Of a stretch of DNA of 64,000 nt, positions 1 through 12,668 are shown one piece after another. This DNA is from Spirometra erinaceieuropaei (lineage: Eukaryota; Platyhelminthes; Cestoda; Diphyllobothriidea; Diphyllobothriidae). Position 1 is the stretch's first letter. Each line of letters starts with the position of its first letter. The stretch is taken from contig CACRXP010000182.1 of assembly GCA_902702965.1 (NCBI GenBank), positions 81,595-145,594 of the forward strand, in the 5' to 3' direction. The position numbers and the translations under genes were made by a program. Below the pieces are notes generated by a model. That model had not been told where the DNA came from, made no database searches, and saw only the letters and a list, made by a program, of their open reading frames with translations.

Positions 1-831
1 TATGTTAACAGTGATGTTCTCGGTTGTACGGTAGATGCGGTAACAAATACTCTCTTCTGGCAATTGAACCAGGCCCTTGCTCATGGTTGCCCTCATGAAA
101 GGTGAGGTTTCACTGAGAAACCAACCAATATTCTGATGCTGTTTGGACTGAATGCAACGCAGGGCTAGTTTCTCACCTGCAAATGCTTTCAAGACCGCAG
201 TCTTCAGTGGAGACACCTTGTCGAATCGGAGGGTTCTTTTATCCCAGTCTCCAAACATACGTTCCTCGGACGTCCTAAGGTTGACGCAAACGTTCGGCGT
301 TCGTGTTCCTGTAAGGCGCGCATGTGCTTGCTGCAGAAGGCATATGTGGAGAAGCAAGCCTGTCCAAAGAATAGGCATTTCTGACGGTAGGACATCTGCA
401 AAGGTCGAATAATCGATTTATCGACTGCAGAACACATTTCAAAACGCACGAAGGCATAATCGTACGGTTTTATTGATTTTTTCAGGCCAGAACACCAGGT
501 TGAGATTGAAAACGGTAAAAACGAAAGGAGACACACCCCATGACTAACGGACGGACCAAACAAGGCCAGCATGATTTTCATTAGCGAATATCCAACTGAC
601 AGGTGCGGCCGCCTATAATCTTCTAGCTTGTCGATCTTTACGACCTGACAACCAATCACGTTCCTACACACGCTGACAAACTGTTACGGTGTAGACGACT
701 ACTCAACTTAAGGAAGTCGGACCTGATGAGTGGTAAAAAAGTAGTTAATCAGACTCAGTCTTCCTCTAACTACCATGCTGGAGGTATACTAGCCAAGCGA
801 TTCTCTCTTCCTTAGTGGTAAGTCCCAGTTG
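1..831. other. No recognised feature
   Basis: I see no gene, splice-supported exon, known repeat or tandem structure here. The short open frames on both strands have no recognisable domain and overlap each other. Treated as intergenic or old repeat-derived DNA. Confidence 0.5.
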
Positions 832-1662
832 TACAGTGCGTGACCGATCTCATGAAATGTTAGCCGAAATTCAGAAATGCGTTTTCGGTTAGCGAGGATT
901 ACCTAGGTGGGGTTGTAAGATTAATTAGCATGCAGCGTAATCCTATAGCATTTTGGACTCACCAGTATGTCGACTTTTGAATGCCCTCCTTTTTGACCTC
1001 CTGCAGAAGCCCCACTCGGTAAAAAATGATTACTTACGTAGCACGCATTTTTTCTAATGATTTTCATTTAAGGAAAACATGCATAAAATGTGCTTGCTTT
1101 TTCTCATTTGGTAGGAAATCACAGTGTCTTCATATTTTATGCCCGAAGAAAGTGTATATTTGGGTTTAAAAAAGGTTTTCCAATTTCCAGTCTACAAGGG
1201 ACATCCTTTGCGCGTAAGTAAAATAACATATTCCTCTATGACTTCAAGAAGATGCCATTTAGAGTTCATAAGTCCTTGCGGTGAATGCGGACTGCGTTGT
1301 ACATTTCTTGAGGAGCATTGGTAAACGGACATGTTCGGTCCGGTATGCATGGACATCGCATGGTCTTAAAAATCTCCCAATTAGAAACCCTTTTAAAACC
1401 TAAATATACACTTTCTTCGGCATAAAATATGCAGAAAATGCGATTTCCTACCAAATGAGCAAAAGAAAGCATATTTTGTTTATGTTTTTCGTAAAATATA
1501 TTTGAATTTATAAGACCATTGAAAATCAAGAGGGCAAATGCATGCTACATAAGTAATCATTTGTTGCCGAGTGTGGTTTCTGCAGGAGGTCAAAAAGGAG
1601 TGCATCCAAAAGTCGAAATCCTGGTGAGTCCAAAATGCTATTGGATAACGCTGCATGTTAAT
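832..1662 (-). mobile_element. Family B palindromic DNA element, right end truncated
   Basis: The left end reads TACAGTGCGTGACCGATCTC, then a long arm (roughly 832-1110) that recurs inverted at about 1440-1662 (compare the stretches around 1000 and 1580: CCTCCTGCAGAAG versus TTCTGCAGGAGG). The right arm stops near 1662, before the terminal 25 or so bases. The centre near 1200-1320 matches the centre of the nested B copy at 28249. No transposase frame is present. TACAGT ends and TA duplications in relatives suggest a non-autonomous Tc1/mariner-type element. Strand is given relative to family A, whose centre aligns in reverse complement. Confidence 0.75.
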
Positions 1663-1867
1663 CGATCTGTCACGAATTCAAGCCTCCAAGGCTGAGTTTT
1701 CATCTTCCGTTACTTGCACTCCAAATCATGGCCGAACCTCACTAACGTTGGCCGGAACCATTCAATGGTTTTTTTTGGGGTGATAAGACTACGATGGTAC
1801 CGTCACTAAGAGGAGAAGCAAAAATCCCGACAGTGAATTAATTCCAAACCGACAGTTTGACCGTCTT

Positions 1868-2026
1868 GCTCGACGATGTCCACCGTGTGTTTCAAAGCAA
1901 GGTGAAGCGGTCAAGGTGACTTGCGGATGTTTTAGTTTATAGTGAGAGTAGACTTACGCAGCATCTACCCCACCCTCTCCTCCTTCTCCGCCTGGGTCCG
2001 GTTTTAGGGCGCGAGTGACTGACACC
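1868..2026 (+). repeat. Z repeat, left piece, interrupted by element A1
   Basis: Begins CGACGATGTCCACCGTGTG and continues with the 'gcatctaccccaccctctcc' type stretch also found at 44480 and 18290. Element A1 starts at 2027. The Z-like run 'cttaaccaggattttaatc' resumes after A1 at about 3030-3115, so one Z copy was split by the transposon. Confidence 0.65.
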
Positions 2027-3023
2027 TGCAGTAGGTGGGCTAACTCATGAAACATCAACCGAGATTCCGAAATGCGTTTTCGTTTCAAAAAGATTAATTA
2101 AGAAGGGTTGTAAAAGTAGCCAGCCGGCAACATAATCTCATAATATTTCCGTTACCTAAGGATGCCGGCTTTCGAATGAACTTCCTTCCGGCTGCCTGCA
2201 AGACTACACTCTGTAAAGAATGAATATTTAAGTGGCATGCATTTTCATCATTGATTTTCGATGCCCCTAAATGTTCAATTATATTTCATGGAAAACATGC
2301 ATAAGAATATTCATTCTTTTACTCATTCGGTAGAAAATTGCGTCTTCCTCCAATCTTATACTCGAAGGATGAACATAATTAGGTTTTAAAAAAGTTTCTA
2401 GTTGGGGGACTTTTAAATATCGTGAAATGGCCGTTTATAAATTGTCATGTATCTGCATTTACAAATGTGGCTTGTAAAGTTAACAATATGAATCATATCC
2501 ACTGCTAAATTTTATGAATCCCATATAGTCTTCTCTTAATACCACAGAGAAATGTATGGTTTTTTGTAAACAGAAAATATACGGCTTGTAGTTTGGAAAA
2601 CCTGAATCCAAGTGCAACGATAGTGCGCGTTCAAAATTATTCGGAAATTGGAAAAGTTTTTGAAAACCGAATTATCCCTTTTCTTCGAGTGTACGATTGG
2701 AATAAACCGCTATTGTCTACCGAATGAGAAAAAGAATAAATATTTGTAATTATTTTTTCCATGAAATTTAATTGGACATTTGGGGGCATCGAGAATCAAC
2801 GAGAAAAATCCATGCTGTATAAGTGGTCATTTTTGCAGGGTATAGTTTTTCTATGAAGCCGGAAGGAAGTTCATTCGAAAGCTGGCATCCTGAGGTAATT
2901 GAAATTTTATAGAATTATGTTGCAGGCTGACTAGTTTTACAACCCTACTTAGTAAATCTTTTCAAGTGAAAAGCGCATTTCGGAATTTCGGTTGACATTC
3001 CATGAGTTAGCCCACCTACTGTA
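2027..3023 (+). mobile_element. Family A palindromic DNA element (A1)
   Basis: A 997-bp element with near-perfect long terminal inverted repeats. The left end is (TG)CAGTAGGTGGGCTAACTC and the right end is GAGTTAGCCCACCTACTGTA. Arms of about 370-400 bp flank a unique centre (around 2400-2650) containing GTGGCTTGTAAAGTTAACAA, which occurs in all five A copies of the window. There is no coding frame. It sits inside a Z repeat. Left terminal TA is mutated to TG. Probably a non-autonomous Tc1/mariner-type element (inference from the TACAGT ends and TA duplication seen in copy A5). Confidence 0.85.
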
Positions 3024-3115
3024 GGCTTATCACCAAAAACCCCTGATCCGCAACAAACACTTAACCAGGATTTTAATCAACAGGAAAATAAACGAGCCAG
3101 AAGGACAAAGATGAC
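3024..3115 (+). repeat. Z repeat, right piece after A1
   Basis: Contains 'cctgatccgcaacaaacac' and 'ttaaccaggattttaatc', matching the Z motif 'cctggtccacaacaaacactt' near 23690 (reverse strand) and 'accaggattttaac' at 44690. Short and decayed. Confidence 0.5.
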
Positions 3116-3945
3116 TGAGTAGCCATGCTCACGACGTGTGTAGTCAGCGGAGACGCTAGCGTATCTACCAACAGGGAATCAGGTGCCAGGGAACTGCTGA
3201 TCATAGTATGGCAGATGCTTACAGACCCTGAAATCCCAACCACTGATTCCTCGAAATTTGACAGTGAAACAGGTCATCGACGACGTTTTGAATATACATG
3301 GAAGACTATTTCGACAGTAGATAGCCGTTATCAGATTGTCTGGAAACAAATAGCTACTTTCATAAACAAACACTTAGTACTGAAGTCGAACATCACATAG
3401 ATCAAGAGTAATCAAAATATGACCCATAAAATCATCTATGCCTCCATGCCGTCAGTGAAAAGATCATTTATGCCTCCTCAGTAAAAATCCACTGTCTTTG
3501 ATTTTCAGAAATCTTCAAATGCTGCTTTCGCCTCAGTGTTGTTCTTGGACATTTTGTCGCTAAAAAGTGCCTAGATGTCTGGAAAAGGATTAGCCAATTG
3601 GCGAAAGATCAGGAGAATATGAAGGATGTGGTAAAGTCTCGTATCCTAAGTCAGTGAGTTTCTGTAGTCCCATCTTCGCAACATCTGGGCCGTGCATTGC
3701 CGGGGACCACGTCGAGTCACTATTACAGGTCTTATTTTTCTCAGAGTGAACATGCATGTCTTAGAGGTGCTTGTAGTAAACTTCTGCGACGATTCTCTAA
3801 TTGGCCTCGAGGAAACTGTAATGGACAACACCAATAGCATGTCATTGGACTGTTACCATAACCTTTTTCTGATGCATCTTTGGTTTCGGGAAATATTTGA
3901 AGGCATGTCACGATCGGCCTGTTGTCCTGATCACTCTCGGCTGCC

Positions 3946-5168
3946 ATGAACGATCCACTTTTCTTCATATATCACTATTCGGCCACAGAGAGAGACGGCA
4001 TTAAATACAGTGGCAGATCTTGCGTGACTAACCTGCTCAACTGTTTGGAACGTTGGACTCGGTCAGTTGATGAAGGCAATGCGCTGCATGTAGTCTATAT
4101 CGACTTTAAAAGCGCATTTGATAGTGTTCCACATCAGCGACTCCTGCACAAACTAAGCCGAACAGGCGTTAGGGGCAACCTCTTAAAATGGATTCAAAGC
4201 TTCCTATTAGACCGTTGTCAAACTATCCATGTCCGTGGCCAGCAGTCGACGGAGGTTGCCGTTGAAATCGGTGTTGCCCAAGGCTCAGTTCTTGGCCCTA
4301 CTTTGTTCATTATTTACGGCAACGATTGCGTGAGTGAACTGGATTGTGGTGTCGCCATGTTTGCGGATGACATTAAGCTCTGGAGCGTCATTCGAACTGC
4401 AGATGACGAAGAGCGTTTGCAGGCGAACCTAAACCGACTCCAACAGTGGTCAAAGGACTGGCTTCTGCCGTTCAACGAGAAAAATGCAATATTCTACGAG
4501 TCGGCAGAGCTCGCTCTCCGAACCATATGGCCTACAGCCTAAATGGTATACCACTGCAAGAAGTGGACTCGCAGAAGGACTTGGGAGTATTGATTACGAC
4601 CTCGCTCAAACCCTCGCTGCACTGCACGAAGATAGCCAAGTCTGCAGTGTCAGTCCTCTACCTTGTCGAGCGGGCTTTCTTCGCATTTGATAAAGACTGC
4701 TTCGCTAAAGTCTTTCGAACGTTTGTGCGTCCATCACTAGAATTTGCTATCCAAGCTTGGAGACCCTGGACCGCGAAGGACCTCAGCATCCTTGAAAGGG
4801 TTCAAAGGCGTGCAACGAAACTTGTGTCAGGACAGGGTTCACTACCATATGCAACGCGGTTAGCTAATCTTGATCTCTTTCCCTTGAGTCGCAGGCAGTT
4901 CCGTGGTGACCTGATACAAACCTTCCGTATCATACGCGGTCAGGACTGCAGCCTCGTTCCGGGGGACTTTTTCGAGTTAGCAACCACCATAAATATACGA
5001 GGCCATCCATTCAAACTACGTGTGACAGGGGCCAGACTGGACACACGAACGTTCTTCTTCTCTAACAGAGTGCTAGAAGCCTGGAATGCCCTGCCTGTGG
5101 ATGTCGTTACGTCTGCTTCCGTCGAGGTCCTTAAGAGGAAGCTGGATATGTGTAGCAGTGTCCACTAA
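3946..5168 (+). pseudogene. CR1/Jockey-like LINE reverse transcriptase fragment, one frameshift
   Basis: The first frame (to 4542) carries the reverse transcriptase core of an APE-type non-LTR retrotransposon: VYIDFKSAFDSVPHQRLL (motif A), GVAQGSVLGPTLFIIY (motif B) and FADDIKLW (catalytic FADD, about 4360). The second frame (from about 4446) continues with a C-terminal region typical of these LINEs: DLGVLITTSLKPS, then 'FVRPSLEFAIQAW' and RVQRRATKL. The switch near 4480-4490, in a run of A residues, is one frameshift. The copy is 5' truncated: the homologous part starts near GRSCVTNLL (about 4009) and lacks the endonuclease. It is not a host gene and is inactive as it stands. Clade is inferred from the RT pattern only. 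Confidence 0.88.
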
Positions 5169-5545
5169 ATTACCACCCGATTTCTGTAACCTCGACAAAT
5201 CCCGTTGTTATAATACTACTTGCTATATTTCAGTAACATTTTAAATTGAATTTCTTATTGTCCCCAGCCCATCGCCTACGCTTTCTGACATGCACCTATG
5301 CCAATTTTGTCTCCGGATATATTATTTATTTCCCTGCACTCGAAACGACCGCTCTACAACTGCTCGTACCACTAACATCCGAGACAGTTTGTTTGTCTGT
5401 ACAGATCTGACGTTTTTCCGATTATTTGTTCCCTTTATGATACCTTTTCGAGTTTTTGAGATTTTGCAGTTGCATGTACACAAATAGGGAATTCAAAGGT
5501 GAAGACCTACATTTCCCTCAATAAACTGAACTGAACTGAACACTA
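5169..5545 (+). mobile_element. 3' UTR and TGAAC tail of the CR1-like LINE
   Basis: Non-coding sequence after the LINE stop codon, ending in 'caataaactgaactgaactg', a short (TGAAC)n tract at about 5526-5541. Simple repeats instead of poly(A) are common at the 3' ends of CR1/Jockey-type LINEs. The exact end is inferred. Confidence 0.6.
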
Positions 5546-6125
5546 AAAACATAGAACTTTATTATTTTAGTTGGGTTTATAAGCGACCCATATATCCTGT
5601 TTTCGCACCATGCCATTTTACATTAGACAGTCACACACCGTTGAAAATTTGGCATCAAGTGTTTAAGAAATTTACTTGACAGTTGAATGTAAGTCTTCAC
5701 CATCAATTGCTCTCAATAATTCATTGTCAAGAGTGCATGGCCGTTTTCTAACATTTTATTATTTGTCTCCGTGGCTCTCATTCCCACTACAAAAATCCTG
5801 TAATCACCTACGTACCGTCCAATCACTTTTGGACCCTAATCTCTACATTCTGTTGATATTGACGGCTGTTTGGGAAGCATTATGATCAAGCTTAAACTCA
5901 TGCAATGAAAGTAAACGAATTTTCTCTTTTATCCTCTTCGTTATTTAGGGCTTAAATGCTTCGAACATGCATTCTGAAAAAATTGTAGGGGAATTGTTAA
6001 GCGCGTAAGACTTTGCACAGAACGCTGCAAAAATAACAGTCACTTTCAATTTTTAAAACTGCGCCGAAAAAATGGCCAGTAGTATCCCAACAACCTTAAA
6101 TCTCGAAGTACAGATTCAACCTTGA
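5546..6125. other. No recognised feature
   Basis: AT-rich sequence with no supported gene or repeat that I can identify. Confidence 0.45.
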
Positions 6126-6345
6126 CGAGACGGCATGGCATTACCACTAACGGCGAGAGAAGCTGGAATGATCATCTCCGGCTTATTGACAGTCGTCAGC
6201 CAGTCATACCCAACCCTGAAATGTATAGCTGACGACGGCTAGTAAACCAGAAATGGACGTCCTAGTCTCCCTTGCCTTTCATGGTAATGTCATTCTGTCT
6301 ATACCACGCGCGACTGTGCGGCTGCTGGCGGAGATCGAAAGAGAT
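6126..6345. repeat. Two SINE S fragments in inverted orientation
   Basis: 6126-6222 carries the reverse-strand S core ('gtcgtcagccagtcatacc', compare 39815). Then 6224-6345 carries the forward core: GCTGACGACGGCTAGTAA, CCAGAAATGG and 'tcattctgtct'. The two pieces meet head to head near 6222. Confidence 0.6.
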
Positions 6346-6394
6346 CTGTAGCATCTAAGCGGCTAGAGAAAGTACTCTGTGTCCTTGTCTGTGG

Positions 6395-6835
6395 GCTACT
6401 ATCCTCGGGTCAGATCCCAAGTTGCGGAGAGAAGACAGAAAGGCACCAAAATGAGGGGTTTATTGTGCACAGAACCCGGAGTTGTCCTCTCAGGCTGCAG
6501 TGGCCACTGGCGAAGCCAGGGCTGATGTTGACTGCGTCCAGTCAGGCCTGAGAGTCCCTGAGATAATGGTGGCAGCCGCTTTTGTAGGCTCGTGGGCCAA
6601 GCTCAAGTGGTGTCCAGTCAGCGTGTGTTGCATTCGCCGAGGGGTGGTGTCCCAGTGGCTTGTTTTGCTGGTTGCAGGGGGTGGCGCGTTCAAGTGGCCG
6701 CATGGGCAGCTGCGACTGCGCGGACGCAGGTATGCCCGAGCTGTTGGTCGTGTGAATTCAGGTCAGCTCGTCTGGGACGGCTCGTTGCAAGGGATGAATG
6801 ACCTTGAGGCAGCGAGGACTTGAACAATGACGCCA
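6395..6835 (+). repeat. R2 repeat, forward copy
   Basis: Matches the reverse complement of 51565-52051 over its length: 'tcgggtcagatcccaagttg' at the left, 'gcagccgct' and 'gtgggccaagctcaagtgg' in the middle, and 'tgaatgaccttgaggcagcg' at the right. About 80-85% identity judged by eye. No coding function can be assigned; the open frames differ between copies. Nature (SINE, MITE or other) unknown. Confidence 0.65.
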
Positions 6836-6849
6836 GACCAGTCAGGATG

Positions 6850-6912
6850 GCTAGTCGCCACAGATCCACAAGGCACAATGGGACGAGTGAGTTCCGTATT
6901 ACCATCCGCAGC
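6850..6912 (+). repeat. SINE S 3' tail fragment
   Basis: Contains 'aaggcacaatgggacgagtg' followed by 'agttccgta', the same 3' portion seen in reverse at 39655-39705 in the complete S copy. Confidence 0.5.
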
Positions 6913-6929
6913 GTCCTCCTACCACCGTA

Positions 6930-7215
6930 TATACTCGATCGCAACCGACGGGACAATGAAACCGTGGCTCAGTGGTTAGGGCTTTGGAATTCTAAACAAC
7001 AGGTCGCAAGACCGAGCCCAAGGTCTTTCACACCTCAGGGTTGTGTATTATTGGCTGACGACGGCTAATAAGCCAGAAATGGCCATTCCAGTCTCCCTTA
7101 TCTTCGTCGCTTATGTCATTCTGCCTCCCGTACGCCCCGCTTTGCGGCTGCTGTCGGGGCTTGGGAGAAGGCCCTAAGGCACAATAGGACGAGTGATCGG
7201 TGAGCGCCTTCCCTG
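6930..7215 (+). repeat. SINE S, near-complete copy with tRNA-like head
   Basis: The head at 6964 reads GTGGCTCAGTGGTTAGGG, a good tRNA A-box, followed about 35 bp later by a decayed B-box region (GGTCGCAAGACCGAGC). The body (7050-7140) is the S core GGCTGACGACGGCTAATAAG with 'cattccagtctcccttatc'. The tail (7170-7200) has 'aaggcacaataggacgagtg' and 'atcggtgagcgcc'. The same order is found at 39650-39946 on the other strand. It is a retroposon rather than a tRNA gene. Confidence 0.7.
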
Positions 7216-7249
7216 AATAGACCGCTGGCTGGGGGGGGGGAGCCCAACG

Positions 7250-7450
7250 AAGTTAATTCGATGCCGCTGATAGCCCGGCGGTTAGACGTCTGCAATAGGG
7301 CATTTGCGCATTATGTGCGCAAAGGTTTATAGGTTCGCCACTGGAGTTTACGAGGTGTGAATCGTATAAGGTGGCAGTAGTATAAGCGCAACTGTGCGGT
7401 TGATACCGACTCTTCGATATGCTTGAATCGCCGTTGAACGGCAAGACACA
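7250..7450 (+). repeat. Second tRNA-like SINE-type sequence
   Basis: GATAGCCCGGCGGTTAGACG at 7268 resembles a tRNA A-box, and ATAGGTTCGCCACTGG at about 7329 resembles a B-box, roughly 55 bp downstream, as in tRNA-derived SINEs. I found no second copy in the window, so this rests on the promoter-like boxes alone. Confidence 0.35.
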
Positions 7451-9370
7451 GACCAGAATACCTGAAACGTAGATCCTGCCACGCCAACCACTCTGTTTAA
7501 ATTATCCTCAGCCATCTTCACTTTGTCTCTTCATTGGCAATTATTGGGTTTAAGAATGGAGACAGCGAGTTAGACAGTTTCAAGCAAGTCTGCCTTATTT
7601 TTAACCTTGCATAAACGCAAATCGCCACTGCGGCCACTTCCTGGGCCGATTGTCGATTGCGAAAGTCGAAAACTCTGCCTTAAAAGCAGTCGCTGGGGGC
7701 GTGGCTGATCGAAGAGCTAGTGAATTAGAAATATCCGGCGGCCTTCATAACCGTCCTCTGTCTTCGTCGTGTCGCCTCCATTGCCGTCTGCTTTATAATT
7801 CTTTAACCTCGAGGATGCCCATCAGTTCGTGGTACCTACCACCAGACATCAGGGTCTCTGTATTCAGGACGGTGCATTTACAGTCATGCGGGAATCACAG
7901 AAATTTAATAGTTTACTTGGGAAATATTAGATATTTGCCTCGTATTCCTTGAAACCTATCCTGAATTTTGTACATATTTAAGCTTTCTGGGTCAGTTCAC
8001 GACTTATTTGTTGAAGGCGCATTCATAATTTATTACATGACATGCTGTTGCAGTATAACCGGAATGATCTCACATGAGATCTAGGATCCCACGGATGCGA
8101 GCAGACATCCAGACTTTGTCCGAAGCATTAATATCCTCTCAGGATGACCATGTTTTGAAAAAATATGGCAGAAAATATAATGTATCCTGACGAAAAGCAA
8201 ATGGGATTTTGGGTCTTGCTGTTTTTTGTTGCGGAAAGGAAGAAGGGGTTAGTGAAGCAAAAAGCAATGTTTTAAATCGAGGAGAGCCGTACACATCTGA
8301 AAGCAGGCCGCCCCCTTAACGTCCTATTTTTGATATGTTGGACAATGAAATATGAACCCTCCCTACTGCAGAGATTTACCTTCTTCCGTGTTCTAACTTT
8401 GTCCCTAACCCTGACATTAACCTCCCTAACCTTGTCTAGAAAGCTGAACTGGTCCAGTGGGGATAGGTCTTATGACTGGGGCATGTTTATTGTCCAGAAC
8501 TGGCTACTGTATTTATCTAAGTAGGCGGTGTTCAGTGCGGTTTTTGGTCAACATACATCTGACTGCCTCCTTTTACAAGCATGAAGGATGACTCCGGACT
8601 GAGATTAGGAACGTTGCTACGTTCGTACAGCCACTTCTTAAGATCCACGAGGATTTCTTCACCCATCGTTATATATGTGTTTCTGAAGTTCCCGAGAGTA
8701 TGGATGACCCACTCATGTTCTTTTGCTTGAAGTCAGGAAAAGTAATTGACAAAGTATGAGAAGGAATTCTCCCCTGTCTGTCGATTTCTTCGCTCTATTT
8801 TCTTTCCTGTGGAAAAAGTGTAACGCCTGCGAATCAGAGACGGGCAGCGTTTTTGACACCGGAACTTCGCCGGAATCTTGAGCATGGATTACGCACAAAA
8901 AATGTTCCATAAAATCTTTTTCGCCTAACTTACATTAGGGGCACTCTGGCAGCGGTGGGTTGTGTAATCCCACCTTGTAGCCATGAAACACAGACTCTTG
9001 TAATATGGGAATGATAGTAATAGTGTTTTTATGAGTGAGAAATAAGCGCGTATGGGAATGGAATGAATGCTGCAAAACATAGAAGTTAAGTAGATTTCCG
9101 TCGAAAATTGTCTTCCACGCTTATATGTAGCAAAGGACTTGGGCGCGTTGATCGTAGTTATGATTAATAAACTAAACAAGGCCTTCCAAAAAATATAGCA
9201 TGTAGTTGTACACATTAAACCCAATGAGGTTACATAACCTATCCCTTCCGGAGCGCTTCCAGCGATAGTGTTGATGCAGTTGGTTCATCGCAGTCCCCTT
9301 AGGCCAAAGTTTAAGCTTCACTTTTGCTCAGATATGAGGTCGTTTCCTAGTCTACATGAAATCGGGTGAG
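7451..9370. other. No recognised feature
   Basis: Nothing supported. A short CCCTAA-like run occurs at 8400-8445 ('gtccctaaccctgac'), comparable to the ends of the R3 repeats, but with no R3 body next to it. Confidence 0.4.
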
Positions 9371-9604
9371 TTTAATTCACATTCTCCACCAAGTTCCCGC
9401 CCTTACTACGCCTGAACACTCAACTTCGGGACTTTGAAAAAGGTTCTTCTGGTATATGTGGTTGGCCAGTTTATGTTCCCCAAATGAGCCCCGCGGTAGA
9501 TGCGCTGTACCAACACGGGGACCATATTGGATCCTGAGAGTAGTTATTGGAATGCGTGTGGTAGCAAATGCCAACATTTGGGGCTTGGCGGCAGGCTTAG
9601 TTTC

Positions 9605-9925
9605 CGGCTGACGTCGTGCACACTGGGATCCCTGCCGCCTCCCATTTTTGATGTTTGTTAGAACCCTGGTCGGTGGTTGCGTGAATCGGAGGAGTATTTG
9701 GGGTGGAGCGCCAAGGCACGGGCTCGGCCGCGCCATCCGCCTGCTCCCTCCCCTACCTCCGATCGTCTTGACCCTGCTCTGACACCGGGTCCAGGTGGGG
9801 GAGGAGAGAGTGCGACAGATGCTGCGCAAGTCTACCTCCCCCATAAACTAAGTCACGCGCAGGTCACCGTGCCTGCTTCACCCTGCTGTGGAGTACACGG
9901 TGAGCATCGTCAGGCATGACGGTTA
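9605..9925 (-). repeat. Z repeat, reverse copy
   Basis: Read on the reverse strand it contains the Z order: GTGTACTCCACAGCAGGG, 'ggtgacctgcgcgtgac', 'gcgcagcatctgtcgc' and 'cctggacccggtgtcagag', matching 18290-18450 and 44480-44590. GC-rich and non-coding. Confidence 0.65.
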
Positions 9926-12439
9926 GACTGTCGATCGGTCTATTTCTAAGAGCACTATTCTACCAGATGTTCGTTATCTGCGTCTTAGAATTCCATCTAA
10001 AAAATCCAACCAATCTGAAGACCTTGTATGTGTTTGCGCGCATGAGTTAATTCTGCTTGAACAGCTGTTTCGTTTGCCGCTCTATGTAAGCCTGCCTCCC
10101 CTGATGTATAGCAACGACGATGCCAGCGAGAACCCCTGAGGACTCTTTCCTGCTCGGTGCCAAAGTCCAAACCAAAATTATCACTAATTACTGAATCACT
10201 TACTCCTTCATGCTTTGATGCCTGTCCACCCACCCCTCCAAAGTCTCTATACCCACACAGTGTCGACGTAACTGCAGTTTTTTACGGCAACGGGCCGTTT
10301 TTCAGTTTCTTCGGTCACGTCTAATTTTATTATAGCGTGGGAAACATCAGCGTCATCGGGTGGGGGAAGAGGGTTGAGATTGTTTCACCGGAATCGCCTC
10401 GTTGCATTCAGTTGTTCTACAAGACAGCCTTGCCATAACGGTCCCTCACCAATCTTCCTGTTCACGGATAAGTTTTTTCATTATTCGCAATTGGCTGGCG
10501 AGTAGGCAAACCGACGAAAGCCAAGGAAGTCAGTTGAAGATACTACACTGATATGAACTTGCTTACTACTGTTGTTTGTGATACATTTAAATAATACTAT
10601 TGGCACCAACTTCAAAGACAACATGATATTCTCGACATCTGCATACGACCTCCTGCGACCGGCGCCTTCCTCTGGGGCAAAAAACAGATGACTGCGGTTT
10701 CCCTGAGCGCTTTCATATGCCCTGTCTGATTTTCTCAAAGTGTCATCTAGTTCTGAATCGTCGCGTCAAATGAGAGTCGAGAGTACCTGGAACTAACGTC
10801 TTGTTTGAAAGTCCTGTCGAGCCGATCTTGCAGGATGGAAACGTTTTTAACTTCACAAAGGAAATGAAACCAGGTGTGACGTAAGCAGCTCATAATAACG
10901 TTTACGTAAATTCTATAGGTCGGGTAAATCTACCTATTTTTCGTATGTCAGGTTGTCGCATCATACAATCGACTTCTTAAGTTGAAGGTTAAAACTCAAA
11001 AGCCGACAAATCAGTCATTACAGCAGATCTAAAATACTTACAAACACCAGTTCCGGAGCAAGAAACGAAAACAGAATCTTCAGAAGTTAACACAATGTTC
11101 CATATCGGGGAAAACTAGTTTATAAGGTGAAAATATAAAAAAGGAGGCCGAGCCCATTTCAAAGTTATTTGAATAGACCCGAGAGAAAATCTTTTTAAAA
11201 ATCAGCGCAATTTGAATTCTTTCGTGACATTTCTTGTGATAAATTGTTCCATGGTATGAATTTTTCCTAAGCATGGATATATACACGTTCAAATCTTCTG
11301 GAAGCGGAAAATAACTACAATTTCATTTACTAGCGAATGCAAAAGGTTGTGTTTTATGAGCCACAACCTGAGTTTGCATATTACTCCTGTCTCTGAGAAG
11401 GGGTTCCAGACTGAATCCAGGCGAATAAGATTCTTACCCCAACGGCTGCGTTTCGTACTCTTCGATAAATCATGCATGCTACGGGAAAAAACTCAATGAA
11501 GACTCATCCTCACATGTAAATGACCAGTCCGCAATTTACAGCAAAAAGCATAGCTTGATTTTAGAGCAATCAAATAAACCTGTGGCAATTAAAGCACACT
11601 TAAACGATGGATAAAATAGATGTCAGCCAATCAAATGGAAGAAATCCGCTCCCAGCTACAGTGCTGTCGCTTACAGTTTGAAGAGCGTACCGGCGGACTG
11701 ACTGACGCAAATGTCAACACGCACTGGACATTGTCATAACGACCATGAGCGCCATTGTACTTTGGCCCAAGTGTAGCGAAATCGGCCTTCAGAGGACATC
11801 GCGCTGGTTAGTTGAGAAGCCTCCGTAGCGTGAACTGAGTGACATTCCGAGAGAACGAAAGACTGCGCGGCAAGTTAACTCATAAATCAACCGAATGAGT
11901 CGAAAACAGATGATTCAAACGGCGGATCAGCTGAAGATGCGACTGCTACAACTTCCTCCTTCTGCTCAAGTAAGCATCTGACATGATTACGTTCATGCAC
12001 AACACCTTTAATGGCAAATTTGCAAAAAGTTATGCTTAGAGAACCCGAAGGTATACGAGTAATCAGTGGAAGAAACCTTCTGCGTAGACTTTAGCTGTGT
12101 TAACTGAAGCGCTATAAACACGTTAGTTGAGGTTAGGCTGCACGTGATATCAATATCTTCAGGACGATAGTAAATAAATAAATAAACCAAACTGATAGGA
12201 GCATTCCGGTATCGCAGCAGTAAGTGAGAAGAGTACATAACATATAATCAGTCTCAGATGTTCATGAGTTTATAACTAACACAAAAGGGAAAGAAAACTA
12301 AAGTGTGGAGGCTGTCGCCTGAATTACGGTGGCTAAAATCGAGGGTGATCATAGCCATCACAGCTGATCAAGCAGATGAGTAAGCATGAAGGAGTTAGCA
12401 GTTTGACAGTCGTTTCTGCCGACGTACGCCGTTTGCCGT
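9926..12439. other. No recognised feature
   Basis: No supported gene, repeat or RNA. Short open frames lack domains and splice support. Confidence 0.4.
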
Positions 12440-12668
12440 ATGATACGGTGGGCATAGGGACGGTTAATAGGACTTGAGCTAGTTTATAGTAATGGCGACT
12501 CGCGCCGCATCCTCCCCCCCTCCCACCTGGGTCCCGTGTCAAGATAGATGGCCGGAGGCGGCAGGAGGCGCAGGTTGCTGGCACTGCAAAGACTCGCAAT
12601 TAGGCGCATCACTACACCCCCTGGTCCACAACGTACATTGACCAGGACTCTATACAGCAAAAATGGGG
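12440..12668 (+). repeat. Z repeat, left part of copy Z3
   Basis: Contains 'cccacctgggtcccgtgtc', 'caccccctggtccacaac' and 'gaccaggactctatacagc', all Z motifs. It stops at 12668, where foreign sequence begins, and Z continues at 13827. Confidence 0.65.

Noticed and set aside
6964..7020. tRNA gene at the A/B-box sequence
   Set aside because: No cloverleaf acceptor pairing or intact B-box, and it continues into the SINE S core found elsewhere.
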